From NCBI GenBank assembly GCA_037783415.1, contig JAZGTN010000119.1, forward strand, positions 4,472,001-4,536,000: a DNA stretch of 64,000 bases. Direction: 5' to 3'. A program made the position numbers and the translations under genes. Below are positions 23,501 through 34,563 of the stretch, piece after piece; the stretch's first letter is position 1, and each line of letters begins with the position of its first letter. The notes beneath the pieces are model-generated. The model did not search any database. It was not told where the DNA came from and saw only the letters and a list, made by a program, of their open reading frames with translations. The DNA is from Leptasterias polaris (lineage: Eukaryota; Echinodermata; Asteroidea; Forcipulatida; Asteriidae).

Positions 23501-25955
23501 AACCGTCTGTTTTATCTTTCAATACAAGTACTTCTGCACAATGTTCAAAAAATGATTACCGGTAGTTGTTTTGGGTTAAATTTTCAAAAAGGGAAAAATT
23601 CATTTTTTTATTTTTGGTTTTCTCTTAACTAGCACAATGCAAATATGAGGCAGCCTGGGGAGGAGTTTGAGGTAGAGACCGCCTTAACAGAAAGAATACA
23701 GCAGTATTGTTAAAAAAATTGTAAATACTTTCATACTTACTTAATAAATATCTCATTTACCTTTTCAGCATGCTTTTAATTAATTAGTTTGTGTTTTTTG
23801 TTTTTTTAATGGTACACTGATGCAACAACAAAAATAATAGAAATTAAAAATTACATTTTTGGTACTTATAAAATGCACAAACATAATTTTATTCTCTCAT
23901 GGCTTTTCCTTAAGTGCGTTTTTGACCAAATCAACCGCGCAGGAGCTAATAGCAACATTTGCATATTTGCACTTTATCTTTAAACTTGGAATCTGTAAAG
24001 TCAACATGTTCATCTGCCTACGGTGCCTTTAGCTCACCAGAGGGGAAAGTGCTCGCAGATGCAAAATTCAGAATTTAACTCAGAGTATTATCAGTGTACA
24101 TGTATGTCAGACAAAATAAGCACAAAATACACGAAATCCCTGAAAAAACATGAGCTGTTTTTGTTGTTTCCAGAACTGAAAACAAATTTTGATGACACTT
24201 TCATTCGATTGGTCTCAGATTATCTGTAGGTGTAGACAAATAATAATTTGGGAGGCTAATCATCCTTACTCGCAACTGAGAAGCTGAGATGTGAAGGATG
24301 AAGTACGCGGCTGCATGTTATATTTTATAAATCTTTAATTTACCTTTGAGGTAAATGGTTTTAGTTATAGTTTACTTTCTTATCTGTTATTATTACATAA
24401 ATTGTTACATTATAACTCCTCAATTTGTTTTCCAAGCAGCAGGTATATTGCTTTGTTTCTCTAATCCCATCTAGGAGTATTGTTGTATTGTTTTGTATTA
24501 TTGTCATGATTGAATAAATAATAAAAATGATAATAATGCAAGGATGCCTTTGGCAGCCAGTCAAATCGACCCATATGAACACAGAGCAAAAGTGATTGAT
24601 TTTTTTATGGACGGAAAGCCAGAGGAGAATGCTCATGACACAGGAGAGAACAACACACGACTCTTCTCACAAATAGACCTATGAGTCAGGAATTGAACCA
24701 GGGTAACATTTGAGAGAGACGAGCGCTTAATGAGCTCCTGCCATGAACATACTGTTTTGAATTCAGCTTCATTTATTTAGTAAACAGTCAAGTAGCAAGG
24801 TTATGGGTTCACATCCGATTGATTTTTCACAAAAATGTCAGTTCAGTGAAATGTTTACTTTCTCATCAAACATCGAACAAACTAGGATCGGTTACCCTAT
24901 TACCGTGGGGGTTGTCGCTTTTTTGTATCCAAATAAAAAAATATTACCAACCTATTGCTGAAGTATTACTTTCCACTATGAGCTAAACAAATTACATCGT
25001 TTGTCTGATTTAATTCGTCAACAACGTCTCTGAAAGTGAGCATGCGCGTGGTGCGATTCTGGAGGAGAGCCTTATAGCATCGCGGCATCATGCTGACATG
25101 TGACAGTACGGTAAAGAATATTGAGGGCGCACTTCTTCCCAGCGGCAGCAAATAGTTTTTTACGGGAAAAAACCTTGTTTTAACTCCATACTTCTGTGTA
25201 CAATTTCGAGAGTGTGACACGTTGAATGACAAAAATTTAAACTGCAAAAGTGAAAATTGGGGCTAGCACTTTGAATTTGCATCAACATAATGAACTTGGC
25301 AATAAAGTGTGAAAATATTAGGGGTACGTTTTGACGGACATGGTCAACGGAAATTCACTAGGTCAGTAAAAAGTACATTTTTGTACAATTTTTTGCATAA
25401 CTTTCCAGGAGACGATACATTTTTTCTCGGAAGTCCACAAAATATATGTCAGGGCCTTAGTTACCGGTTCACTTATTGAAAGTCGTCGCTTGAGGGCGTT
25501 TTGACAACAAAAAACGGAATTTCTGGTACCGCGGTATTACGAGACCCGCGGTAATACGAGGTTTGACTTGTATTTGTACGACAGAATCGTAGCTGCTGTA
25601 TTTGTTCGAGGGAGTGCAAGTTTGAATTACAACAGTTGAAACAAAATTATTTCAGTGATCTTGACCTCATTCTTATAAACTATTGTCAAGTTTTACTTTT
25701 CATTTATTGATTTTTATTTTCAAAGAACAAAGCTATAAATAAAACACTTCCACCTAAGACCTACAATTACATTCCGGTCGATCTCCCCTACTCCTAGAAT
25801 GACCTTCACATTAACAAACATGGTTCATATGTTTACTTGTTTACAACAATAACAACAGCAGAAGCAACAAATAAGCTTCACCACCACCACCAACAACAAA
25901 AGCAGCAATTTGCAACTGCTAGCTACAACCATTTATATATACGACTACGAGGTAC
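20586..25955. other. Long non-coding stretch, possibly intron of the LRR gene
   Basis: No frame here has a recognisable family. Features seen: 13 G at 22,073-22,085; the words GTAGCTGGACGTGTGA (22,76x) and TCACACGTCCAGCTAC (23,25x) forming widely spaced inverted repeats; and a B-box-like GGGTTCACATCC near 24,808. If the LRR exon at 25,956-26,195 is real, at least part of this stretch is its first intron. I looked for 72-bp LRR exons on the minus strand and found none I could defend. Confidence 0.35.
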
Positions 25956-25957
25956 TT

Positions 25958-26195
25958 ACATCTCAACCGTGTTCTGTGGCAAGTCTAGCGGGACTTCAGT
26001 GAGGTTTCTACGGGTGCAGTCCACAGCTATGATGTCCACCGTCCCGCTGTTGTGATTTTTCGGCCTGTAACAGCAACAGACACTCGAGCATAGAGAAGAG
26101 TTTCTATGGCAATTTGGCTTCGTTGGGGCGGCATGAAAAATAGGAAGCATCACCCCGTACACTGCTGCCCAAAACAACATCAAGATTAACTCCAT
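25958..26195 (-). CDS. First coding exon of a secreted or membrane LRR protein (signal peptide plus LRRNT)
   Basis: Minus-strand ATG at 26,195. Residues 1-24 form a hydrophobic signal peptide (ELILMLFWAAVYGVMLPIF). A Cys cluster (C29, C36, C40-42) then leads to IIAVDCTRRNLTEVPLDLPQ and N-T-V-E. This is the leucine-rich-repeat N-terminal cap pattern: cysteines, then V-D-C, L-x-x-V-P, L-P-x-N-T. The exon ends at a strong donor, GAGAT|GTAAGT, in phase 2, the usual phase for LRR-per-exon genes. A reading stop follows in the intron. Subsequent LRR exons should lie to the left but were not identified. It could belong to a Toll-like, RXFP/LGR or other LRR receptor, which the cap alone cannot decide. 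Confidence 0.62.
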
Positions 26196-26199
26196 ATTT

Positions 26200-27700
26200 T
26201 CAGTAGAAGTTTGACATATTTTGAAGACTAATGGTCAGTTTTCAGCAAGCAACTTCGTAGCACAACATTGCACTATGACAAACAGTGATTTTATGACCGT
26301 TGCCTGCGTGCGTTGTGGTCAATGTACACAACATGCACAGAGAATGCTCCATTAATTGAAGAGGAAGTATGCAACTACAAGGACATGCTTACACGTTCAA
26401 CGGAGGTTAAACAGCTTCATTTCAAAACGATGTTATTATTTTAAGTAGATTTTTAATTTATTTGTATAATTTTGTGTGTTTGTAGTGAGAATTTTATAAA
26501 TTTAGTTTTCATTTCCCCCCAACAGCGCTACAGCTACACCGTTCATGTAACAAGCATGTAGACCCCTACACTTGAATGTAATCGTCTACTCTGGGGAGTA
26601 CCAATCAAAACAGTCCTTGCACCTGCTGTAATGTTATGTGATGAAAAGTTTCCACCGGCTACAAAACTAGGTGTCGACAACTGAATAGACTTCACCAAGT
26701 CCCATGTCCGTTTACAGATTCATTTTGAAGAGATCGTTGGTTTGAGATGGTTCAGGAAGAATAACTTAGTTTTCATCCTTTAGTTTACGATAAAAATACC
26801 ACACAACCATATTGTGGAAAAGGTTTGATAACATTTGAAGAGCTTTGGCTAAAGTTGGGGAAATGACTTGGTAAACGGAGAAGGTATAATTAAAACGGTT
26901 ATAATAATATACCTGGTTTGGGAAAGGGTATAGTTTGGGGGCGAGGTGGGAGGGTGGTTCTTTCTTCGGGCATACATATAAAATTATAATCGGCTAAAAG
27001 TTAGACTTGGTTCCAAGTCTGTGACCGTGGTTTTTAGTCTACCTGATAGCCAATACATTATTGCCTAAAATAGCGCCCTCTTGTGGATTAACCTCCAATT
27101 TTAATGGGGCGCGTAAAACTAATCTGTGGAGGCGTTTTGCGTGGCTGATGCAGAGAAATATCCGCGATCTCAGAATTGAAATCAAGTCTAGCTAAAAGGC
27201 CATGAAAAGTGGAAAGTAACCCATGGATGGAAGTCAAGAATTACTCTTTACTCTTTATGGGCTTAAAATTTAGGTTAAATTTTAACCCATAATTTACAAA
27301 AACTCAGCAGGGACTCCCGGATAAGGTTTTTGTCGCGATGAGTAGGCCGTCAATGTACAGACTTCCTGGAATAAGTCAAGTCCCGTGCTCGGTCTGTAAT
27401 GTACACACAGTACATTGGGAGGAATCGCTTTTGCTTGGCCCAACAAATTAGTCTCACTCCAAGACCACTGAGACGGTGGCTGACGAGCTTGTATAGATTC
27501 TTGTTCAAGATGTAGTGGTGCATGATGGGACTGTTGTACTGCTAATCGCAACACTTTTTTACATACACGATATTAATTAAGTAGCACTCTTCTTTTTATG
27601 TTGCAAGAAGAGTAGGCCTGAGACTATTATTTTTTGGTAAATCAGTAATGTTGCGAGCGAGCCCTCTTTTTAGCTAATGACAAGGCAAAATTACAACAAT
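26200..27700. other. Upstream region of the LRR exon, no gene seen
   Basis: Unique sequence. An 86-codon minus-strand frame at 27,294-27,554 has balanced composition but no recognisable motif and no clear splice sites. The proximal part (26.2-26.4 kb) probably holds the promoter and 5' leader of the LRR gene. No TATA box is obvious. Confidence 0.35.
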
Positions 27701-28018
27701 TATTACCGATGGCCTTACACCATAGAACTACATTATTATTGATAGAGGTCGATTTTTTTGTAAACAGGAAGAGGTGACCTGGGGTTATTAGGTAAGTGGT
27801 GGTCCAATGAACGTGTTTATACGTCAGCCAAACGCAGCGCCTTTGGTACAGGAGCTGGGATCGAGCAAAGGAATTGCTATACAGCGCCCTCTATTGACAG
27901 AAATTTACTTACAGTACGGGCGATCGGTATCTTTTCCTTCCTCCGTGGGTTAATGCATGGCGTAGGTGTAAACAATAATCTTATGGCCATGCTTTGACAT
28001 AGATAGTTCCCAGTAGAC

Positions 28019-28197
28019 GCCATCTTTACGGGCAAATCGCATTTTGGCTTGCAGGCGCGTCAAGCGCTCAAATTATTAACGCAGCCGCGTCAATCATTAA
28101 CCAATCATGCAATGAGTTTGGTGAAATGTGTGCGTGCTGCACGCCGTTCTCACGCGTAACGCATGACTGTGTGTTCCAAATTGCCCGTAAAGATGGC
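28019..28197. mobile_element. Small TIR element (MITE-like) in the promoter block of copy A
   Basis: The ends GCCATCTTTACGGGCAAAT and ATTGCCCGTAAAGATGGC are inverted repeats of about 18 bp. The 179-bp interior is non-coding and contains GCGC-rich words. The element is missing from the equivalent place upstream of copy D (near 53,660), which supports an insertion after the duplication. I could not fix the target-site duplication. Confidence 0.6.
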
Positions 28198-28819
28198 CGA
28201 CTTACGTCATATTGCAACCTATCTATACTGCACCAAATGTGTTGTGATTTAAGACTTTAAGTTGGAGTCTAGCATTTGTACAGCCAATTGTTTGGAATAA
28301 TCAAGGAATAATTATTTTTAGACACGGTAATAGTCGAAGAGGGCGCTATGTTGTCATTCCGTTACTACCACTCGCTTGGTCCTGTTATTTATTTGAATTA
28401 CTTCACCAAACATAATCATATTCTGACCATGGATGTTATATCGAACAGCCTGGTTGGTTGCATATAACCACTGGGGGAAAAATTATTCAAATTTTCTACA
28501 AGTACAATAAAAATGTTTCCCATGAAACACCGTACAAAGTAGCCAATTAGCAGCCGATCACAAAGGCATAGGCCTACACTATGGTGGCATAATAAACTGC
28601 AGAGAAGCCCCGACAAAATGAACCGTCTTTGCGATTTTCACTAAAACATAATTTGTTGAAACTAATTTAAATTAAAAAAATCGGTTGAATGATGCGTTTG
28701 TAGAAAACCACTACACCACGAGAAACCAATTATGTAGTTAACATTTAGTAATAAAACCATCGATGAAAAAAAATCCCCTTTATGGGCTATTTTTAGGCAT
28801 AACGTCATTCAGGAGGCAC

Positions 28820-28827
28820 TATATAAA
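28820..28827 (+). promoter_or_regulatory. TATA box of gene copy A
   Basis: TATATAAA lies 41 bp upstream of the exon 1 ATG, so the 5' leader would be only about 10 nt. It is preceded by TAACGTCATT at 28,800 (reverse complement TGACGTTA, a CRE/ATF-like variant). Both are conserved at the same spacing upstream of copy D, which supports a functional core promoter. Confidence 0.6.
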
Positions 28828-28860
28828 GCCGATCGTTCTCACACATCGTCGTCCTCTTGA

Positions 28861-29202
28861 ATGTTTGACATCGAGAGCTCTTTAACAAAAATAAAGCAAA
28901 CAGAGGCACCTGCAGCCGAACGTGATATTCAGCCACTTGTTACAACACAACATATACCGGGATACATGGGTCGGCCAAAAGAACCACCAGATGATCGGCC
29001 AAAAGAACCGCCTGATCGGCAAAAAAAAACATTAGATAAGAAAATCGAGGTGGCCCGGCCATCCAAAAGGGAGTTCCACGGACAATACCCATTATCCGAC
29101 GGAAGATCAAAACACAACGCCCAAAATGTAGATCCCATCACGTTCGCTGCTGCAGGTGCCTCCAAAGACGGCAAACAACAATTACTGCGAAATGTTCAAA
29201 AG
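28861..29202 (+). CDS. Copy A exon 1: Pro-rich N-terminus
   Basis: Begins MFDIESSLTKIKQTEAPAAE and ends at AAAAG|GTAAGAAT in phase 0. It includes a short tandem Pro/Asp/Lys repeat (GRPKEPPDDRPKEPPDR). In copy D the same exon has about a dozen such units. The region after the repeat (VDPITFAAAGAS) is conserved between copies. The frame stays open for ten codons past the donor, which is why a 124-codon frame can be read. Confidence 0.75.
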
Positions 29203-32200
29203 GTAAGAATGAAATATCTCCCTTTTTATAAATAGGTGACAATATAATGGTAGACCACATTTTTAGTACTATAGAATAGTTCAAACTTGAGAAGAATTTA
29301 CACTCTGGTGGACGGGAATGGTACTTGAGGAAAGGAATTTGTTATAGAATTTGTTTACTTCTATTGAAGTAATTTGGTTGTCTTTTAAAGTGTTTTGTTG
29401 TTGAACAAAATAATGATGTTTTTCATAGGGAGCCCTTATTTATTTATGTAATTTCTTGTTACTATATTTTTGGGTGTATTAATGACTTAATTACTTGTAC
29501 AAATCACGTAAATCAGCCTACCGGCTGTTAGAGCAGTTTTTATTGTCATAAACCATTTCAATTCAACATCATACAAGGACCCCTATCGGCTGAGCTTGGT
29601 AAACCGCCTCAATTAAACCGGATTTTCAGCCTAAATTAGCAAATGAAGCACTGTAGCTGTATCCCATGGAATGAGGGCCACGGTCTTCAGATTAAAATTT
29701 AGACAACAATTCCTAAATGTAGTGACTAGAACTCGTTCTATAGTTGTAACTGGTTTAAATATAATTTTGGTACAACGTGTTTTATTTATATTTACTTTTT
29801 TCTCTTTTATTTTTTTAAAGATCCCGGAAAAAGGGTCAGATAAGGATGAAAAGAAACAAGAACATGAAAATAACGTCTCTGGTAAGTTGCCGTAATGAAA
29901 TTTATGTTTTGACCTTGTGATTATAAAAACACTATGTGAATAACATACTTCATAAAAAATATCAGCTAGTAATTCCAAGCCAACTCATTAGAATAAGAAA
30001 TTTTGTTCAAGTGTTGTACCGATAAGTTTAAAACCAAGAAATTGGCAAAACAGTGTTCTTAACACACCTACAGGATTCTTTTTAATCAAATTTGAAACAA
30101 ACCTCATTCGGTCATGGTGGAGATACAATCTAGTAAGGTTTGCAGTAACACCATGTAGGCCTACATGAGTAGGATTTGAAACTTTGCATGGGGAATACAA
30201 TCTAGTAAGGTTTGTAGTAACACCATGTACATGAGTAGGATTTGAAACTTTGCATGGGGAATACAATCTAGTAAGGTTTGCAGTAACACCATGTACATGA
30301 GTAGGATTTGAAACTTTGCATGGTGGAGATACAATCTAGTAAGGTTTGCAGTAACACCATGTACATGAGTAGGATTGGACACTTTGCATGGTGGAGATAC
30401 AATCTAGTAAGGTTTGCAGTAACACCATGTAGGCCCTACATGAGTAGGATTTGAAACTTTGCATGGTGGAGATACAATCTAGTAAGGTTTGCTGTTACAC
30501 CGTTTACATGAGTAGAATTTGAAACTTTGTATGGTGGGACAACAATCATGTGAGATTTGCGATGACACCATGTGTCGATCAAATTTTGTTTAGTAGCGAT
30601 TGTTCTGAGTTCGAATCGGTGGGTTGACGAGTAGAAATGACGCAAAGACATTTCCTATTGCAGAAAGTGAGTTTCCGTCGGTCACGACGGCAGATGCGCC
30701 ACAAGCCATGTGTCAAGAGTTCACCAGCAGGCTTAATACTCATCGTCCCGTGAGTTACTTCCCAATTGACGACCTGACTGCCAGACAACTCCGAGTCCCC
30801 TTCTTGCAGACCATATTTGGTCACTCTCTACATCCAGCTGACTTAGGGGGCCATCCGGAGCATCGGAGTGTAGCAGCCAACGAGGGACTTGGCCAAGGAC
30901 TTAATAGTGAGGGTCCAGAGTTGGAGATTTCTTTCGAAGCGGCTGATAAAGAAACGGGTGTATATAAACGATTTATAGCTTTGTCAGTAACATATACTGG
31001 TGGAGGGGTAATTACCTATAGCTTAGTTTCATATATAGCATGTTTAAGTACGTATACAACAAACGTGATGTTTAAACCGTTTGTTTCTGGTTTATTGAAT
31101 TTGAAAGTTTTTAATTGGTATAAGCCTAGTTTTAATAACAAAAAACAAATTTCCTGGAATGAAACATTATCAGTTTTTCCTCAACCAATTATTGTCTCTT
31201 GTTCGTTGAAGTTGGTTGGTAGTTCCGAAGGTACAGCACAATTGATTCAGGATGTTTGGATCATAATGAAAATTGACTGGAAGGAAATATTATCAGTTAT
31301 TCCTGAACCAATTGTCTGTTATTCGTTGAAATTGGTTGGTAGGTCCGAAGGTACAGCACAATTGATTCGGAATGTTTGGATCATAATGAAAATTGACTGG
31401 AAGGAAATATTATCAGTTATTCCTGAACCAATTGTCTGTTATTCGTTGAAGTTGGTTGGTAGGTCCGAAGGTACAGCACAATTGATTCGGGATGTTTGGA
31501 TCATAATGAAAATTGACTGGAAGGAAATATTATCAGTTATTCCTGAACCAATTGTCTGTTATTCGTTGAAGTTGGTTGGTAGGTCCGAAGGTACAGCACA
31601 ATTGATTCAGGATGTTTGGATCATAATGAAAATTGACTGGAAGGAAATATTATCAGTTATTCCTGAACCAATTGTCTGTTATTCGTTGAAATTGGTTGGT
31701 AGGTCCGAAGGTACAGCACAATTGATTCAGGATGTTTGGATCATAATGAAAATTGACTGGAAGGAAATATTATCAGTTATTCCTGAACCAATTGTCTGTT
31801 ATTCGTTGAAATTGGTTGGTAGGTCCGAAGGTACAGCACAATTGATTCGGAATGTTTGGATCATAATGAAAATTGACTGGAAGGAAATATTATCAGTTAT
31901 TCCTGAACCAATTGTCTGTTATTCGTTGAAATTGGTTGGTAGGTCCGAAGGTACAGCACAATTGATTCGGAATGTTTGGATCAAAAGGGAAATTGACTGG
32001 AAGGAAAAATTAAGAAATATAATATTGTCTCAAAACATTTCACTCGAAGAGAAATCGAAAAAGCTTCAAAAAGAGGGTATTGATCGGAAATTGATCGAGT
32101 GGGTTAAATCATCAGATATGGGCAGCCCGTGGGAGACGCAGGGTTTTACAACAACTGATACAGAACAACAATTTGACCATGAATTGCGCAAACGTTTGAA

Positions 32201-33518
32201 GTTAGATTCCAAAAAAACATCAGGTGGATTCCGTGTTGGTGATAAAACCTACTTAGCAATATCAGGATCTAAGTATGACAAAGCCAAAAACTTCAAATGG
32301 GATGATGAAACCAAGTCGCAATTTAAAAAAATTGAATTTGTTCAAGAGCTTCCTAGTCATCACGGATTTGTTCTAGAAATGGTAAATTTAGTTCTTTATC
32401 TTGAGAAAGCCAACATTTTGAAAGGTTTTAGAAACATTGTAAAAACACTGAAAAATTGTCGCACGCTGCCCCCAAACCACAAGGATCTGGTGAAAAGAGA
32501 TTATTTTCTAATTAACAAGATTGAAGAAATGACAAAGAATGTAATAAAAAAAATTGATAGATTAGTTGAGAAAAAGGTCTCTACCAAAAAGGTCTCTACC
32601 AAAAAGGCCTCTACCAAAAAGGTCTCTACCAAAAAGGTCTCTACCAAAAAGGTCTCTACCAAAAAGGTCTCTACCAAAAAGGTCTCTACCAAAAAGGTCT
32701 CTACCAAAAAGGCCTCTACCAAAAAGGTCTCTACCAAAAAGGTCTCTACCAAAAAGGTCTCTACCAAAAAGGTCTCTACCAAAAAGGTCTCTACCAAAAA
32801 GGCCTCTACCAAAAAGGTCTCTACCAAAAAGGCCTCTACCAAAAAGGTCTCTACCAAAAAGGTCTCTACCAAAAAGGTCTCTACCAAAAAGGCCTCTACC
32901 AAAAAGGTCTCTACCAAAAAGGTCTCTACCAAAAAGGTCTCTACCAAAAAGGTCTCTACCAAAAAGGTCTCTACCAAAAAGGTCTCTACCAAAAAGGTCT
33001 CTACCAAAAAGGCCTCTACCAAAAAGGTCTCTACCAAAAAGGTCTCTACCAAAAAGCTCTCTACCAAAAAGCTCTCTACCAAAAAGCTCTCTACCAAAAA
33101 GGCCCGGTCCGTATATAAAAAAGGTATTAGACGGATACTTTTATCTCTCACACTTGATCCTGAAAGTGGTCTGGTGACAGTTTTGAGTCCAGCGTTAATG
33201 GCAGTGGTAACACCGTTGATGGAAACAGTCAAAAATATTGCTAAATGTTTGAAGAAGAACTTGGACGATCTTCCAGAAGCTCTTTTCACAAATCTTAAGG
33301 AAGACCTTAATCAAAACCACTGTGCCGAAGATAATGCTTTTTCTACGGCACTCATCGAAATGCTCTGTACCCCATATAAAAGGGTTCAAGTTGTTGCCAT
33401 GGATTCAGACCATTTACATGGCAAGGAGCCCTGTGATTTTTGCCGTAGAAAGATCCCATATCTCCGCATGGTTGTTGCGATGTTGATTTGTGCTAACATT
33501 AAACCTCAAGAACTATAG
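28861..33518 (+). CDS. Gene copy A: three-exon, 1085-residue repeat protein with a C-terminal deaminase-like zinc motif
   Basis: Exons 28,861-29,202 (phase 0 end), 29,821-29,881 (phase 1 end) and 30,664-33,518 join in frame. All introns are GT-AG, and copy D has the same structure. Order in the protein: Pro-rich exon 1 (1-114); basic/acidic linker (115-134); N-terminal region with a hydrophobic stretch near 270; seven 40-residue repeats (about 299-580); a conserved globular region (about 600-740, GGFRVGDKTYLAISGSKYD); about 35 Lys-Lys-Val-Ser-Thr repeats (771-948); and a C-terminal domain with H1020-C-A-E1023 and P1057-C-x-x-C1061 followed by RRK. CAE plus PCxxC is the zinc and proton-shuttle signature of the cytidine-deaminase fold. 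There is no signal peptide, so it is probably intracellular. The substrate is unknown. The gene structure is firm; the deaminase assignment is a motif-level inference. Confidence 0.8.
29203..29820 (+). other. Copy A intron 1
   Basis: GTAAGAAT to TTTTAAAG. It is homologous to the flanks of copy D intron 1, but lacks the roughly 380-bp TIR element (55,854-56,235) and the roughly 450-bp CTGCTACC-type degenerate repeat region found there. No other gene is seen. Confidence 0.65.
29821..29881 (+). CDS. Copy A exon 2: 61-bp micro-exon
   Basis: Preceded by TTTTTTTAAAG and followed by G|GTAAGTTGC. It encodes IPEKGSDKDEKKQEHENNVS plus one base. Copy D has an equal-length exon at 56,302-56,362 with the same phases (0 in, 1 out) and mostly synonymous or conservative changes. 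This strongly supports it as a real exon although it is far too short to stand out alone. Confidence 0.75.
30100..30560 (+). repeat. 68-bp minisatellite in intron 2 of copy A, about 7 units
   Basis: Unit: AGGATTTGAAACTTTGCATG, then GTGGAGATACAATCTAGTAA, GGTTTGCAGTAACACCATGT and ACATGAGT, 68 bp in all. The array occupies most of intron 2 and ends about 100 bp before the exon 3 acceptor. The same unit occupies intron 2 of copies B and D and an orphan array at 48 kb. Copies are contiguous with no spacers. Confidence 0.95.
31158..31998 (+). repeat. In-frame 120-bp (40-residue) tandem repeat of copy A, 7 units
   Basis: The period is exactly 120 bp. The consensus peptide starts LSVIPEPIVCYSLKLVGRSE and continues GTAQLIRNVWIIMKIDWKEI. 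Units 2-7 are nearly identical at DNA level, differing at a few sites such as CGGAAT, CGGGAT or CAGGAT. The first unit is more diverged. Near-identity at synonymous sites points to recent amplification or homogenisation rather than ancient repeats kept by selection. Confidence 0.95.
32571..33105 (+). repeat. In-frame 15-bp repeat encoding about 35 Lys-Lys-Val-Ser-Thr units
   Basis: Unit AAAAAGGTCTCTACC, with GCC (Ala) or CTC (Leu) variants in place of GTC (Val). It is found only in copy A. The peptide is highly basic and Ser/Thr-rich, like linker-histone or nucleolar tails, so nucleic-acid binding or heavy phosphorylation is plausible. All three plus-strand frames and one minus frame stay open across it, giving spurious frames that I leave out. 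Confidence 0.95.
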
Positions 33519-33623
33519 ATACGTTATGTATATAGATCTAACGTAAGAAACCTAAATTAACAAGAAACAATAAAAAAGTAGTTCTATTTAAAAAAAAAAC
33601 TTTAAAAAACGTACATTGAATTT

Positions 33624-33629
33624 AATAAA
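33624..33629 (+). terminator. Polyadenylation signal of copy A
   Basis: AATAAA about 106 bp after the stop codon, followed by the GT-rich stretch TGTACTGTGTTGTTAGTGTC. The same arrangement occurs after copies B (46,623), D/E (61,637) and F (about 63,487). An earlier AATAAA-like word at 33,568 is an alternative. Confidence 0.55.
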
Positions 33630-33707
33630 AATAAATTGTAGGTAGAAAAATGTACTGTGTTGTTAGTGTCTTATTGTGGTCCCCCTTGAGTCCCTCGGTT
33701 CTTTCTT

Positions 33708-34083
33708 TTAAAGGCACTGAACACGTTTGGTAATTACACAAAATATATATTAGCATAAAAACTTACTTGGTAACCAGCAACGGAGAGCTGTTGATAGTAT
33801 AAAACATTGTGAGAAACGACTCCCTCTGAAGTAACGTAGTTTTTGAGAAAGAGGTAATTTCTCACTAAAATAATAAAAGACTTCTGGCCAGAAGCCTTTA
33901 ATTAGCATCTGAAAGCACACAAAACTGTGCAACTAGGGTGTTTTTTCTTTCTTTATTTTCTTGCAACTTCGATGACCGATTCAGCCCAAATTTTCACAGG
34001 GTTGTTATTTTATGCATATGTTGGGATACACCAAGTGACAATACTGGTCTTTGATAATTACCAAACGTGTTCAGTGCCTTTAA
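33708..34083. mobile_element. TTAA-flanked TIR element (MITE), 376 bp
   Basis: The left end TTAAAGGCACTGAACACGTT runs on to GGTAATTA, and the right end is its exact reverse complement, a TIR of about 28 bp. The terminal TTAA could be a piggyBac-type TTAA target duplication or part of the TIR. There is no coding capacity. A second copy lies at 61,912-62,694 at the equivalent downstream site of copy D, and a diverged relative lies at 55,854. Confidence 0.85.
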
Positions 34084-34259
34084 GCCCATACAGAGAGGAT
34101 TGATTTATATTTTAAGTAGACAAAAACCAATGAATCTAGTCGATATTATCATTATTTAATCAATGCAACCATAGATGATAATGATTGGTTGATTGTATAA
34201 GGATAAAACAATGCCCTATGGCATGATCTCGACTATCAAAAGTGCCATGCACGGCTCAT

Positions 34260-34470
34260 CAATTCATTATAATCATGCGATTCGACCCATTTAACTGAGT
34301 CAAAACTGGAAATTATACTTCATATTTTTCACCGAGGGACAACAATTTTTCCTTTCAGAGCGGCCTTCCGAACAAACGACGTGTTTTCCAGTGCCTTGTA
34401 TGTTTTGTTCTTTCAACCAACTTTTGTTTGCGATGGTATTTCTCATCTTTGGAATTCCCAATGATGTGAG
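34260..34470 (+). repeat. Duplicated intergenic block, copy 1
   Basis: Aligns with 46,985-47,130, 62,795-62,940 and 63,850-64,000 through 'ATGCGATTCGACCCA', 'TCAAAACTGGAAATTAT' and 'TTTCAGAGCGGCCTTCC.AACAAACGA'. It marks the start of the intergenic module repeated after each family copy. Confidence 0.8.
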
Positions 34471-34500
34471 GGGATTCCCCGAATGATTGCGAAATATAAA
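34470..34500 (+). promoter_or_regulatory. NF-kappaB-like site 25 bp from a TATA box, cassette 1
   Basis: GGGGATTCCCC (34,470-34,480) is a perfect palindromic kappaB site, and TATAAA starts at 34,495. TAACGTCA follows at 34,519. No coding frame starts clearly downstream. Related cassettes are at 35,240, 47,646 and 51,520. Confidence 0.45.
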
Positions 34501-34563
34501 TCGGTCATTATTTTTAGTAACGTCATTTAGCGAGACTGCATCGATTTTTGTTGCTGTTTTCAC

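Larger units (their letters stand above)
27710..28860 (+). repeat. Duplicated upstream block of gene copy A
   Basis: This block aligns with 53,045-54,315 upstream of copy D. Shared stretches include 'GGTGGTCCAATGAACGTGT', 'GGTATCTTTTCCTTCCTCC', 'GACACGGTAATAGTCGAAGA' and the whole proximal promoter. Each copy has its own insertions: a 179-bp TIR element here, and about 320 bp near 53,180-53,500 there. The duplication therefore includes the promoter and not only the coding region. Confidence 0.85.

Noticed and set aside
30624..30663. Start of copy A at 30,624
   Set aside because: There is no ATG there (it is TTG). A CAG acceptor at 30,661-30,663 with matching phase from exon 2 explains the upstream extension.
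32501..33289. 262-codon minus-strand frame and 203-codon shifted plus-strand frame
   Set aside because: They are shadows of the 15-bp Lys-Lys-Val-Ser-Thr repeat in copy A. The splice-supported frame with the zinc motif is the real one.
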